Shown in pieces: positions 32,424-43,581 of a DNA stretch of 64,000 nt. The notes under the pieces were generated by a model, which saw only the letters and a program-made list of their open reading frames with translations, did no database searches and was not told the DNA's origin. Source of the DNA: Hysterangium stoloniferum (Eukaryota > Basidiomycota > Agaricomycetes > Hysterangiales > Hysterangiaceae); assembly GCA_015178975.1 (NCBI GenBank), contig WHVD01000052.1, forward strand, positions 372,001-436,000. Direction: 5' to 3'. The position numbers and the translations under genes are program-made. Each line of letters opens with the position of its first letter. Positions within the stretch are counted from its first letter, which is position 1.

Positions 32424-32462
32424 GATTGGTTAAAAATCAGAAAAACCTAAAAATACATAACA

Positions 32463-33292
32463 TATACACTCCACAGTCTATATAGTCTGGCAGATGTTGT
32501 ACATACAATCCAGTCAGAAAATCAGCTTAGATTCTCCCCAGTAATCTCAGTACATTTTCCACTCTAATCTACACACCACTATTTGCCTCGTCGGAGCCCA
32601 TGGGCTCCGACCTATCTATCACTTGACCTCCGACTTATCTCCGCCCAACCCCTCAACCTCCACCCAACCCCTTGTGAAGAGTGGTGGAAGTTCTGACTGT
32701 TCTATATATGAAGAAATGAGTAGAATGGGAAGATGGATGATTCAAGTGGAGGCCTCGACTGTTACAGTTCGAGGCCAGAAGTGTTAGATAGTTCAGATAT
32801 TGCTACCTATGTATGTGGTAGCTGACACATTACCCTGATCACCGCTCATAGTAGACCTAGTTTATGTCTTACGAGTGGTGGTTCTTGGGTAAAAGTGTGT
32901 CTGAGTTTCATTTGGTGCCGAGTGCACCCACAAGTATACACAATGCTTTGAACTAATGAAATGATGCAATATTCGAAGAATATACAAGATAGAAAAATAT
33001 GAATAGAATATGTAAAATATAAATAAAATAAAAGGAGTGTTTTACCATAATGAAACTGTGGTAAAAGCATACTCCTCACACCCCTTGACCTCTGTGGGAT
33101 TCCTGCAGTTGACTCCCTGACCTCTCAACCCACCAACTACTCCTGGACTCCCCAGAATTCCCATCCACCCATCTGAAATTGGATGACACAATCTTGTGAC
33201 GGTGCAGCCTATAAGCTGAAGCCAAGTCCTACCAGCTTTCCCATGGGTTTCTCTGGAAACCCTCTGATAAGCTCCACGCACACCCCTTAACA
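32463..33292 (+). mobile_element. Beta-like solo LTR in G4, right part (with delta LTR inside)
   Basis: Resumes after the TATAC duplication with the region around GTCTATATAG, ATGTTGTACATACAATCC and CCCAGTAATCT shared with beta LTRs. It is interrupted by the delta LTR (32673-33080) and ends CCCCTTAACA at 33292. Hairpin at 33201-33223. Confidence 0.82.
32673..33080 (-). mobile_element. Solo LTR delta
   Basis: 408 bp, TGTGAAGAGTGGTGG to ACTCCTCACA, with the exact duplication CCCCT (32668-32672, 33081-33085). Reverse-complement match to 43582-43982. Orientation given relative to that copy. It lacks the hairpin found in alpha, beta and gamma. Confidence 0.9.
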
Positions 33293-33297
33293 TACGA

Positions 33298-34545
33298 ACA
33301 CAATCATCCAATCTCTGGACATTGTGGCATTAACAATATCTTGGTCTAATCTGAAGAGAATATACTTGGCCCAACCTCCAATATTTTGTAACCCAGTTCT
33401 GTAAGTCATGCACCACCTGCTTACACTCTAAATCCCAGAGACATAAGCTGTATGGCCTTCTCAAGCACTTTGGATACTGGAAAAACCCTGGAACTCAATT
33501 TCCATGGATTTTATCAAACAACTTCCAACTTATGAAGGCTATCCATCCTGGTTGTTGTAGATCAATTCTTGAAACAAGGAATTTTCATATCCACTCACAA
33601 TACAATCACATCCTTACAATTAGCAGAACTTTTCATTATTCATGTATTTTCCAAACATGGTGTTCCATCTCACATAACTTCTGATCGAGGCTCCTAGTTC
33701 ATTCCCCATTTCTTCCAGGCCCTCAGAAAACCCTCAACATGAAATTGCACTTCACCTTGGGATATCATTCAGAAGGTGATGGACAAATGGAACATGTCAA
33801 CCAAACCCTGGAACAATATCTCCGCATCTATTGCAACTACCAACAGGACAACTGGAAATCCCTTCTTCCACTCATGGAATTTGCCTACAATAACTCTCTG
33901 AATGCAACTACTGGCATCTCTCCCTTTTTCACCAATAAAGGCTATAATCTGAATCTCACAGTACATTCCAAATGAGATTTGGCATCTGCTTGTGTTCAAG
34001 AAATTATTACTGACCTTGACAAGTTACATCAAGAACTTCAGAAAGCTATTTCTTCTGCTCAGGAACACTATCAGCATTCCATGGATAAAAACAGGATCCC
34101 ACCTCCTAACTTTAAAATTGGTGAGCAGGTTTTTGTAAAAGTTCAATTCTTCTGAACTACCTGACCTTCTAAAAAACTTGCTGAGAAATTCTTAGGCCCT
34201 TTTGAAATTATAGCACAAGCCTATGCGAGAGTTCACCCTGTTTTCCACATTTCCATGTTAAAACCTTGTGTTCCTAACTATATTCCAGAATATACTCAAC
34301 CTCTGCCTCCTTCAGTCATCATTGATGGAGAACCCAAATTTGAAGTTTCTGAGATTTTGGATTCTAAAATAAACAATTGCCGATATACTTGTAAATTGCT
34401 CTATCTGGTCAAATGGGCAGGCTATGAAGGTACCAATGAAGAAACTTCATGGGTATTGGCCTTGGAACTTGGACATGCTACAGAAATTGTAACTGACTTC
34501 CACACCGCATATTCTAGTAAACCCAGACCTTTATCATCACTCTGA
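33298..34545 (+). pseudogene. G4 integrase and chromodomain
   Basis: Continues G4 pol after the nested insertions: the zinc-binding part (REYTWPNL, CKSCTTC), the catalytic core (NSISMDFIKQL, a decayed TSDRGS segment ending in a stop near 33693, HVNQTLEQYLRIYCNYQQDNW), the C-terminus, and an open chromodomain (FEVSEILDSKI, YLVKWAGYEGTNEETSW; 34255-34545). Stops and a 90-bp-scale deletion near 34220 break it. Compared with G3 most differences are C to T or G to A at former CpG. Confidence 0.85.
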
Positions 34546-34597
34546 CTTTTTTTTCCATTCTCATTCTGTTTATTTTCTGACACTTCTGATCTGACAC

Positions 34598-35800
34598 TCA
34601 TTCTTCAAAATCATGCAAGTTAAAAATAATAAAAATATTATTGCAACTATCATAAAGTTTCTGACACTCCAAATCCTCCTTCTGCTTCAACTCCTGTATC
34701 ATCCACAACCTCCACACTTTCCACCATATCCTGCACTTCATCATCTTCACTTTCCGGCCCCTTTCCTGACTCCCACCTTTTCTCCACACATTCTGCCAAT
34801 GGATCATTTGGCTGCTCCCTTGCCTTATTGGAAAACCTTTTGGAAACTGCAATAACACCAATACTGACCATTACCTTCTCCAGGAATTTGTTCTACCTCT
34901 GGAAATTCTGGGTCAACAACCAGAAACCTTTTTCTTGGATCTCATTATGGTGCTCTAGAGTATCCTACATCTTCATCAGTTCTGTCCTGATAAAAACCAA
35001 CACATCCACAATGTCTTTGAGAAGTTCAATGTCAGAACCATCCATATTTGGCACCTCAGCCTCCACATTCTTGGCCATTCCCAGATTTTCCACATCATCA
35101 ATTTTCTGAGCCTTCTCACTTTTCAGAGCCCTCTTCATGGTGAGAGTGCATGGAAGCTTGAGTACCATGCAAGGGTAGCAAGTTCTGCCCCATTTTACCT
35201 TCTGCTTCCAACAAGTCAAGTTCTGAATTGAGCACTGATAACACAGATTATCGTGGATAATTTCCATCCATTCTGGAGCTGTGACCTTTTGTTTCTGTTT
35301 TGGAAATTAGTCATGTCCTGAACTTTTACAGAATTACTTACTTTAAGATTTGATGGCCCAGCCTCTCCCTCCACTTCCACCACTGCGGCTTTTTGCTGCA
35401 TTCAATTGTTATCGAAAGAAACATGGAGCATTTTTTTTCACTTACCTTTCCCTCCCTTATCTCCCTCGCTCACTTTTCTGCTCCTCAGCATCCTGCTGCT
35501 TTTTCTCTGCTTCTTCCCTTGACTTCTGATCCTCTGTCACTTTCTGCAACCATGCCTTCCTTTTTTCCTCCACCCCTTTTTCTGCCTTCACCTGCTCCAA
35601 CTCACATTTTTCTGCCTCTTCCACCTCCTTCAAATCCCGCATCAACTCTCTCTCCTCCTGCTCTTGTTACCTTTCAACTCCTCCATCATTTGTCATTTTC
35701 ATTGAAGTTCTTCGACCTTTGACATTTTTGTGAGTATGACAATTTTGGTGTCTGAATCTTCCAGAGCAGTGGCAAATAACAGTCGATGAATTGACATGCA
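34598..35800 (-). pseudogene. Antisense zinc-cluster/coiled-coil gene, copy 4 (in G4)
   Basis: Mirror arrangement of copy 3 because G4 is on the + strand. It has the coiled-coil part (about 35800-35457, EVEEAEKCELEQVKAEK), then the cluster CX2CX6CX10CX2CX6C (CYQCSIQNLTC, CYPCMVLKLPC; 35267-34965), then MVSIGVIAVSKRF through GFGVSETL (34871-34650). Frameshifts and stops separate the parts. All six cysteines survive. A TATA sequence (GAGTATAAAAAC on the - strand) lies near 35850. Confidence 0.8.
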
Positions 35801-35946
35801 AGTTGTGGTTAAAGAAACAAAATTGTTAATTTGAATATTGGGAAGTTTTTATACTCAGACCAGCAGCTGAAACTCTTACTTCCAGAATTGCATAAATTTC
35901 ACGACACATAACAATCAACTGTCACTTCAACACTCAGTACCTAATT

Positions 35947-35980
35947 GCCTCTATGGGACTTCAGCCTAACAGGGGGGTAC
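35947..35980 (+). promoter_or_regulatory. Polypurine tract and conserved block of G4
   Basis: GCCTCTATGGGACTTCAGCC, then CAGGGGGGTAC immediately before the LTR. Same block as in G1-G3. Confidence 0.7.
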
Positions 35981-36522
35981 TGTTACAACTCATTCCCATA
36001 TACTTCAATCTTTGACCCTGACTTCCAACTACAGAACATTGTAGTTCCTGCATCTTCCATAGTCTTCCCTTATTCTGCATTTGGTAACTTGTCCATTGAC
36101 AAGTCTTCACTCGTTTGTTTATTATATTCCCATTTCAGAATAATGTCTCCCTAATCCATCTTATTGTATTCCTGTTTCAGGATACTTCCATTTCCATCTT
36201 ATTGTGGTCTTAGTTTGTAGTACAATAACAAGAAAACTTATATTAGTTTCCATGAATTTGTATTTTACTTTAGATCTGATATCGACCTAGTTTCTTATTC
36301 CCTCTTCCATCTTTCTACACACTCAAGATTTGGAACTCTTTGGAACTCTGAATATCCATACCTTCCAGCAAAAGTCTCATCTTTGAAATTAAGGACTTTC
36401 AAGCATTTATGTAGAGGCACAGCACATAAGCTGAAGGCAACATCCTGACCCTATCTGATAGTTTCTGAGTTCCCAGTGGCTTTCCAATAGTTCTGGAATA
36501 AGTTTCAACATGGCACTTAACA
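35981..36522 (+). mobile_element. LTR gamma, 3' LTR of G4
   Basis: 542 bp, TGTTACAACTCATTCCC to ATGGCACTTAACA. CpG-depleted. Hairpin at 36416-36438 (slightly changed). Its 5' partner would have been left of 24738 and is lost. Confidence 0.9.
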
Positions 36523-36698
36523 CTTAGTTTCTACTTGTCTTGTATACCTTGTCTTGTATACCTTGTGTATTCTTGGAACCTACAGGTTTCCCATCTGCTC
36601 CTGTCTGAAGTTGGACATCACAATCTTGTGAGGGCACAGCACATAAGCTGAAGCCAAGTCCTTTCCTGGAACTTCTGTGGGTTTCCCCAGAGACCCAC
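36523..36698 (+). mobile_element. 3' part of a short beta-like LTR
   Basis: Matches the last ~180 bp of the LTR at 7975-8520 (TAGTTTCTACTTGTCTT, TTCTTGGAACC, CCCCAGAGACCCAC) with the hairpin at 36633-36655. G4 appears to have inserted into this LTR. TGTATACCTTGTCT is duplicated inside it (about 36540-36570). Confidence 0.7.
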
Positions 36699-37340
36699 TG
36701 TGAGAGGTACAGTGAAATATACTCCAGAAATATAGTCTGGACAAGCTCATACTATATTTCCATTATTATTTATATTTTCTCTCTATTTTTATTATACACA
36801 TATAATTAGTTCGACAACCTATGCATTCGGTACATTGACTCTTGTGGGCACATATGCACCAGACTTATGTATTCTAGCACGGGTAGTTAGAACTCAGACA
36901 CTTTTTACCCCACAACCATGACTTACCCAGACACCCAGTTAGTGTCCTGTAAGTTGTGATTGGGGTATTATCTCAACTGTCACAGATGGGCTTTAACTAC
37001 TAGCACAATCAGAGCTTCAAACTATATTAGTCGAAACTCAAACCATTATCTCAATTTATGCAGACTATGTATATCCACACTACTCTGTTATTTGACACTC
37101 TCGTTATTCTCTTCAACACTTGAGCAGTCATTCAGAATCATACTTCACAGTCAATTCTCCTTTATTCATCTTAGCTCTCTATTCTACTTTAGATAGCTAA
37201 TTCTCTCAACCATATTGAACTAAATAGTCCTATGCGTTTGGTCTGTATTAGACTTAGATAGTCAATACATCGTCATGTTGTACCTAAACGGTCGATATTC
37301 TTTGTATATAGAACGGTTACAACTTCCACCACTCTTCACA
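36699..37340 (+). mobile_element. Delta-related LTR
   Basis: Starts TGTGAGAGGTAC and ends CTTCCACCACTCTTCACA, the end shared with the delta LTRs at 32673 and 43582; the middle shares only patches (CTTGTGGGCAC, TTTTACCCCAC). Flanks CCCAC and TAAGG do not match, so the exact left end is uncertain, or this is one LTR of a larger rearranged element. Confidence 0.55.
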
Positions 37341-38152
37341 TAAGGCAATGGAGGTTGTGGATCCTTGGGCCAATTCCAACTTTTGACGTTTTCAAAGTCT
37401 TGAGAACAGGGCTACTAATTTTAATCCCCTTTGTTGAAAGGCTTCGTATTCCTGTAAAATATCCTCTTTAACTCCAGAAATATGAAGTGGATTATGGACG
37501 AGGGACAATATAGGCCCAAATGTGGGGGCAATCATACAAATTTCCATTAAATGCTTCAAGGAGATGTTGCAGCTTTTGATACTCCTATAACATAAGCATC
37601 ATGACCATTAGCCACTACACAAACCTCCTTAATGTTTTCTAGATGTGTGAGCCAGAGACAGTCGATTATCTTGGGATCGAGGAAGTCATAAAAGCGACTG
37701 TTTATAGTAATGTGTCCCCAGTCTTCATCTCGGGAAAGATATGCGAATGGGTTATTGGTCGGTTCTTGAGTGAGGGCTGTAACTATGTCTCATTGCTTAG
37801 GAATAGATGCACTCCAATTGAGAGAATAATCAAAACTGGTAGGGAAAGGAATAAAAACCATTTTTTGGTAGTATGAGCAGGTTTTCTGAGATGAATGGTT
37901 TGTATATGCAGTTTGGGTTGTTTGTTTTTCGTGTTTCAAACTTGTTTTATGTTGTTTTTATGTTTTATGATGTCATTATGAAGAATACAAAAGAATCTTC
38001 TAGCATATATGTTGGAATGCTTAGTGTTTTATGTAGACTGTTCTTGGCCTGGTGTCTCATTTCCCAGGCTCTCAAGATCTCTGGTGCATTTTTTTAGATC
38101 TCTTCAGGTTAACCATTCGTCAAAATTAGGTGAGTACCCTATGAACCTTACT
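37341..38152. other. No recognisable gene
   Basis: A possible 5' leader or 3' tail of G5. Short open frames on both strands (37643-37876, 37873-38097 on +) have no recognisable domain. The end of the G5 chromodomain lies just right of this stretch. Confidence 0.4.
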
Positions 38153-38951
38153 TTATTTAATAAATTCTTGCAACCGCTTCAGGATTTTGACCATTTTTGG
38201 GTCAATTATTGCCTCGACTTCATATTCAGGCATTTCTTCAAAATCTTCCTGGTTCAGAAGCTTTCCCGGTCGACTTCCGAATTCTTCTGGTGAGTTTTGG
38301 TAAGATTCTAAATGCACAATATTTAGAATTGGATGAGTGCCATATGAGGCTGGCATTCACAGTCTATATGCTAATGGACTTATTTTCTCTAGAATCTCAA
38401 ACAGTCCATCATACTTCATTAATAACTTTTGGCCTTTCCTTTCACATTTCCCAATAGGTTTAAAAAATTTCAAATAATTTGTACTACATTTCTTGCTTTG
38501 AATGTAAGCCAAATTTGATTATTATATTCTTTCCCACACATTTGACTCAAATTAAGTGCCCTTCCACTTATATTTTGTCTGTCTTAAATTATTTGACAAT
38601 TTGATCAGTGGAGTTGCAAAATCCTTTTGATGATCGTGAGTCATTTATTTCTATTTTTTCGTCATTAATTACTTCATTTTTAGGCCTTGGGACACTTTCC
38701 AGCATTAGGGGCAGGTGACTGGGCTGTGACAATGGCCAGTAGTTCAATAACAAAAAACACGAGGTGAATTTTGTTATAGAATATCTACTAGTATATAATG
38801 CAAATAAAAAACTATTCAAAATAATAACCCAATAGTTTCTTTTTGACCCTAAATAAGCTCTAAGTGCCCTTGTAAAAATTCGATTGATTATTTCTTTTTG
38901 GCTGTCCATCTGTGGGTAATAGGCCATTGTAAGTGCTCTCTTTATTCCCAA
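38153..38951 (-). pseudogene. G5 integrase end and chromodomain-like tail
   Basis: Frame 38951-38589 starts GIKRALTMAYYPQMDSQKEIIN, the region just after the second catalytic Asp of Gypsy integrases with the usual HPQTDGQTE changed to YPQMDSQKE, then a helical C-terminus. Frame 38356-38153 (NQEDFEEMPEYEVEAIIDPK) resembles the start of a chromodomain. The family differs from G0-G4. Confidence 0.65.
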
Positions 38952-39078
38952 TTGAGCACAGATTGATCTCTAAAATATTCCGGTCCATTTCCTATACCAG
39001 TCTGATGTGATTTGTTTTAGGAAGCTATAGTGTATTATTATATGTTTGAACAATAAATTGCCAATGTGCTCCTTAATG

Positions 39079-39723
39079 TCAGTGATTATTGGGTATGATA
39101 ATTGCATATTTAGTTAAGTTATCAACAATTACTAATATCTTATTATAACCCTGGATTTCTGGCAATTTTGGAGTGAAGTCCATAGTTATTATTTTAAATG
39201 GCCAGGTTGAGATTGGAATGGACTGTAAAGGTCCTATAGGGACATTTCCCTTTACTTTGGACTTTTGATATATATCACATGTTCTTTCATATTTTAACAT
39301 TGATCTTGAAATCCTTGACCTGATTGAATTTTCAACTTTCATTTTCCTATCACAGGAACTAAATATTAATTCAGCTCCTTTCTCATTTCTTATAATAGAC
39401 AGAGCATACTGATCAGCAAAATCATTTCCCAAGATAAATGGAGTTGTCATCCCCTTAACTACATAGGCTTCAACTTTTAATTCTACAGGACCTTCATTTG
39501 TATCAAAATATAAGGGAATGGATACAAATCCTGATATGGTAGAAGATCCTGTTACTTGAATTAAATTGACCTCTTGTCCATTTTTTATCTTAGGTGGATT
39601 ATTTACTTTGTTCAATGCTGATTGATATATCAAAGTAATATCTGCTCCAGAGTCTATTATGATTGATTTGATTTTGTCCATAATTATTAAGCCATGCCTT
39701 AATAGCCATAGCCTGTGCACCAA
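39079..39723 (-). pseudogene. G5 protease fused to integrase fragment (RT deleted)
   Basis: Open 214 codons: retropepsin with IIDSGADITLIYQSAL and TPFILGNDFADQY, then, without RT or RNase H, a piece of the integrase zinc-binding region (CDIYQKSK) and the first catalytic strand (ITMDFTPKLPEIQGYNKILVIVDNLTKYAIIIP). About 1.5 kb of pol is missing yet the frame is maintained. The first Asp of D,D,E is present (TMDF), the others are not in this frame. Confidence 0.8.
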
Positions 39724-39750
39724 GAAAGGTACATCCAGGTGGGCATGACA

Positions 39751-41363
39751 TTAACCTTTTAATGATAAAATATTATTTTTAGTCTCAGAAATAATTTGAG
39801 AAACATAAGATCTGGTCTTGAACATACCATTTCTAAATTTCTGAGATATGTCTTGTTTTTCAAAGGTCTGTCTGGCTTCTAACTTGCTCAATGATTCACT
39901 TGAATCTAGGGAACCCCTCAGAGAAGACTGTGGCTTCATTTTCAAAGTATCTGAGCCACACTCCAAATCCATTACAGCATTCACCTGAAGGGCCTCATGA
40001 AAATCTGGCTTTTCTTCCTCCTTTGAACTATCTGATGATTCTAAATTTATTAAGTTTTGACTAGAATCACTTTGAGGGGGATTTTCATCTTCTGAACTAG
40101 CATTTAGATAGGCTTCTTCATATTCTTCCATGGCTTTAATGTACTCTTCATCATGGACAATTAAATTTGCTTTGCCATTTCTAGAACCCTTTCTAGAATA
40201 CTTGCACTCATTATCCCAATGCTTAGGACTGCCACAATGTCTACATGGTCTAGCTCCTTTACTTTCAGGAGTAGACCCTTTGGAAATTGTTCTATCATCC
40301 CGAGGGAATTGAGGCTTGCCTATAATAGGTGAAGCACCAATAAGGTTAGTTCTGGCAGACTGGAAGAAATTCCTCCTGCTTGAACCTTGATCGGGACCTG
40401 GTAGATTAGATCTAGCAGTCCTTGGTGCATCACACATTATTTGTTCAAGCTGCCTTACTCTTCTATCTAGTACATTATCATGACTTGGGAATGGAGTATG
40501 CTCCAGTGCTTCTTCATGATATTTAATTGCTGCTGCAAATTCTACTAAGTCCTTGCCTACTAAGTCCTTGCAACAGTGTACATCTAAGATAGTTGTCCAG
40601 AATTTAGGTGCTCCATTCATTACTTCCATCATAACTTCTGAATCACTCATGCTATACACTAGACTAAGTAATTCGGATTTTCTAATGTAGTAATTGCTTG
40701 GTGATTCTGTTGTACATATATCCAGCTTCTCTGTAGTGTGCTCTGTTCGCTTGGCTCTTTTGTCTATCAAGCCATGGTCGGTTCATATAGTATGTGCATA
40801 CTACATCTCGAAGTGTACCCCAATTCTGCATTGCTTCTCTTCTATAACTACTTGGTAAAGACCAGAACCATAAATCTGCATCCTTCTCAAGTCTAGTGGG
40901 TACAACTTCTCCTAGCTGGTTATATATGCTTGTACTTTGCTTTGATAAGTTATTTATTTTCAAAACCCAGTTAGCAAGAGTGTCAGGATCACCATCCCAT
41001 TTGGGTATGTACAACATCAGGCTTCAACTTAAGATCAAAGTGAGCCCCTTTATCTTCTTGCTTTGCCCTAGATAATTCTGACAGTCTCCTAATACCCTTA
41101 GGTCTATGGGATTTATCCTCAGATGAGCTATTACTACTTCCTGGATCTCCAGGTAGGGGAGGACTTCCTGATATGATTCTCTGACTCTTACCACTTGGGA
41201 TTCCCCTCTGATGATGCCTCAAAGATGGCCCTTGCTTTGGGTGAAGGCTAGGTGAATGTGGTGGACCATAATCACTGTCAGATGATGGCTCATCAGGTGG
41301 AAAACTAGCTTTAGTGTATTTGGGAATTGAACTTGGCTTTGGTAAGTTATAGGCTCTTGACAT
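39751..41363 (-). pseudogene. G5 gag
   Basis: Frames 41363-40989 (Ser/Pro/Asp-rich N-terminus), 41017-40682 (LYIPKWDGDPDTLANWVLKIN, the gag core of this lineage) and 40770-39751, which holds one zinc knuckle CRHCGSPKHWDNEC (CX2CX4HX4C) and an acidic Ser-rich end. Two frameshifts break it. In this lineage gag and protease are separated by a stop (39751), here followed by a degraded stretch before DSGAD. Confidence 0.75.
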
Positions 41364-41401
41364 TTTACTTACTGCTTATTATCCTCAAAAATATCAGATA
41401 A

Positions 41402-41789
41402 TCAGCGTGACTCAGTCAGATGTATAGGATGTTTTTGATAAAGTGATTTTTTAGAAGTAATCCTTGGTTCAAACATCACTTCTGACTGTCTTCTTCTTAC
41501 AGCTTCAAAGCCATGTTCTTCATGAAGTGGTTTCATGGGTTCTGATTCTTGGGGAATTTTCACTAGGATGAGCTGGTGTTGAAGCTTCAATCCCCTCAAA
41601 CTCGACTGTAAGGCTAGGGCCTTTTACTGATGACTCTTTTTCTTTTTCTTTCCTTTCTGATGGCATCATTGTCTTATGATCATAGAAATAAGCTAACAAG
41701 TTTTCAACTTCTTCTCTATACAAAACAGATATTATTTCAAAATCATTAGCATTCCATGCTATGAGTGGATTGTTGTCAGGTCCCCAACT
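41402..41789 (-). pseudogene. Possible 5' extension of G5 gag
   Basis: Frames 41723-41520 (LLAYFYDHKTMMPSERKEKEKE) and 41599-41402 may be parts of one upstream reading frame joined by a frameshift; charged, no known domain. It is cut at about 41790 by the Tc1-derived DNA. Confidence 0.35.
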
Positions 41790-42096
41790 TGTAGTCAGTT
41801 AGCCTCCTTTTCAAGGGTTTGAATCTGGAGACTGTGCTGGTCATTGCATAACAGTATAACCATGGTCATCAAACCACTTTTGAGCAGTTTTCTGGTATGC
41901 TTTGGCCCATTATCCTGCTGGAAGATGGTATCAGATGGAGTTTCTTTGTAAAACTCAAGGGATTGCTCTCCAAGATAGAGCAGTAAAGCTGTGAATCCAT
42001 CTTCTCTTCAATACTAGTGACATATCTAATGCCTTCCCAATGCATGCAACCCCACATCATCACACTACCACCATCAAACTTCAATGTTCCCTCCAC
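41790..42096 (-). pseudogene. Tc1/mariner transposase fragment, inverted arm
   Basis: On the - strand: EGTLKFDGGSVMMWGCMHWEGI (a strand before the second catalytic Asp region of Tc1 transposases), KMDSQLYCSILE, then in a shifted frame QQDNGPKHT with the DN of the catalytic triad, then QIQTLEKEAN. It is an inverted copy of 42247-42560, forming a large hairpin with a ~150-bp spacer. The match ends sharply near 41790. Confidence 0.8.
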
Positions 42097-42718
42097 CTCA
42101 CAGGAGGGAGAGGCTACAGTGGGCAGAGAGACATCAGGAGTACACCCTGGAGGTCTGGAAGAGTGTTGTATTCTCTGATGAGACCAAAATCAATTGTCTT
42201 GGGTCAGATGGAAGGAAGTGGTTGTAGAAAAAGGTGGGGGAGGGGTTGACTGATAGGCCGGTGGAGGGATCATTGAGGGTTGGTGGTGGTAGTGTGATGA
42301 TGTGTGGTTGCATGCATTGGGAAGGCATTGGATATGCCATTAGGATTGAAGGGAAGATGGATCCACAGCTTTACTGCTCCATCTTGGAGATAATCCCTTG
42401 AGTTTTACAAAGAAACTCCATCTGATACCATCTTCCAGCAGGATAATGGGCCAAAGCATACCAGAAAACTGCTCAAAAGTGGTTTGATGACCATGGCTAT
42501 ACTGTTATGCAATGACCAGCACAGTCTCCAGATTCAAACCCTTGAAAAGGAGGCTAACTGACTACAACACACTACCTAGTGGAGTGGAGGAGCTTTGGAA
42601 GCACTGTCAAGTGGAATGGGAGAAGATACCAAACGAGGTGTGTCAGAACTTGGTAAAAAGCATGCCTAGAAGGGTTGAAGCTGTAATTAAGGCCAAGGGA
42701 GGGTATACCAAGTACTAG
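42097..42718 (+). pseudogene. Tc1/mariner transposase, C-terminal part
   Basis: On the + strand: SDETKINCLGSDGRKW equivalent at about 42175-42215, EGWWW/GCMHWEGIGYAIRIEGKMDPQLYCSILE equivalent, QQDNGPKHTRKLL at about 42437-42475, then the open end KRRLTDYN, SGVEELWKHCQVEWEKIPNEV, SMPRRVEAVIKAKGGYTKY with TAG at 42716-42718. DDE-type cut-and-paste transposase, several stops and frameshifts. The N-terminal DNA-binding half is absent. Confidence 0.85.
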
Positions 42719-42743
42719 TTTAGTATATAGGATTTATAAAATA

Positions 42744-42955
42744 CAGGCAACAAAACCGTTTGGATGTACAAGCTTCATTAATCCTATTATTACATTGCCA
42801 TAAATGGACATATGACATCATGGTCATGTAATCAACATTTTGCGATATTAGAGCATCTATCATAATTTATTCAGAATTTTTAGAATTTATTTTGGACTAA
42901 TGCTAAAGGGTCTTTTCAAAACAAAGAAACATCCGAACAGTTTTGTTGCCTACTG
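42744..42955. mobile_element. Terminal inverted repeats of a Tc1-type element or MITE
   Basis: CAGGCAACAAAACCGTTTGG at 42744 and its inverted partner (ACAGTTTTGTTGCCTACTG, ending 42955), flanked by TA (42742-42743, 42956-42957), the target of Tc1/mariner elements. 212 bp, non-coding. It could be a separate MITE or the complex 3' end of the Tc1 copy, whose stop is 25 bp to the left. Confidence 0.65.
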
Positions 42956-42957
42956 TA

Positions 42958-43581
42958 TCCATAATAGTCCCTATCCATGTTTGTGATTCTGTCCAACATC
43001 TGGTCATGAGTTTGGTTACTTCTCGTAACTAGTCTGTGTCTGTGTCTGAGTGGTGGTCTATTTGTCCACTAGGGTCACTATTATGTGCCCTGGTCCCCCT
43101 TCTATTCTATCCTTTTAATAGTATCCTCCTTCATTAATTTACTAGCTTGGGGGTATTGTATCCTCGGCCATCTTCCTTCTTTCCTAAGGGCTAGCTAAGT
43201 ATTCTGACAGAATCATTGGTCTGGAATGTTCAAATCATCTTCACCCTCTCAATCCAACTTGTCACTAATGATCTGGTCAGGAGGTACTGTAACCCTGGAT
43301 TGAAGGGAAAGGTTGCCCCTCCTACATCATTTCTCATGTCCTCTATGATGTATTGATTACTAGTATAATTACAGGTATGTCTTTATAGTTGAATATATAT
43401 AAGTTGGTTGATAAATACTTCTTCATCAACAATTTCTTCAATCCAAGGTGATTTCTTACTTGGGAAACTCTCAGGCCATGACAGACCTTCACAATGCTGA
43501 TGGTGAGATTCTAAATGGTCTCCCTTTTTCATGAAATCCTTGTTGGATATAGAAATGTATACCTCTGCAATTTCCTCTTTG
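42958..43581. other. No recognisable gene
   Basis: Only short frames. The - strand frame 43383-43625 crosses the delta LTR boundary (43582) and is therefore not a real gene end; its non-LTR part is charged and unrecognised. Confidence 0.45.

Larger units (their letters stand above)
26383..32462. mobile_element. Epsilon element (TG...CA ends), split by G3 and an alpha LTR
   Basis: Left end TGTGATGTATTAGCC, right end ATACATAACA, with TATAC on both sides (26378-26382 and 32463-32467). Its own DNA is 26383-27101 plus 32424-32462, AT-rich without coding capacity, so it may be a solo LTR of another family. The left part has three short repeats of CAACTCAACTAGAGGTGG type (about 26970-27100). Confidence 0.6.
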
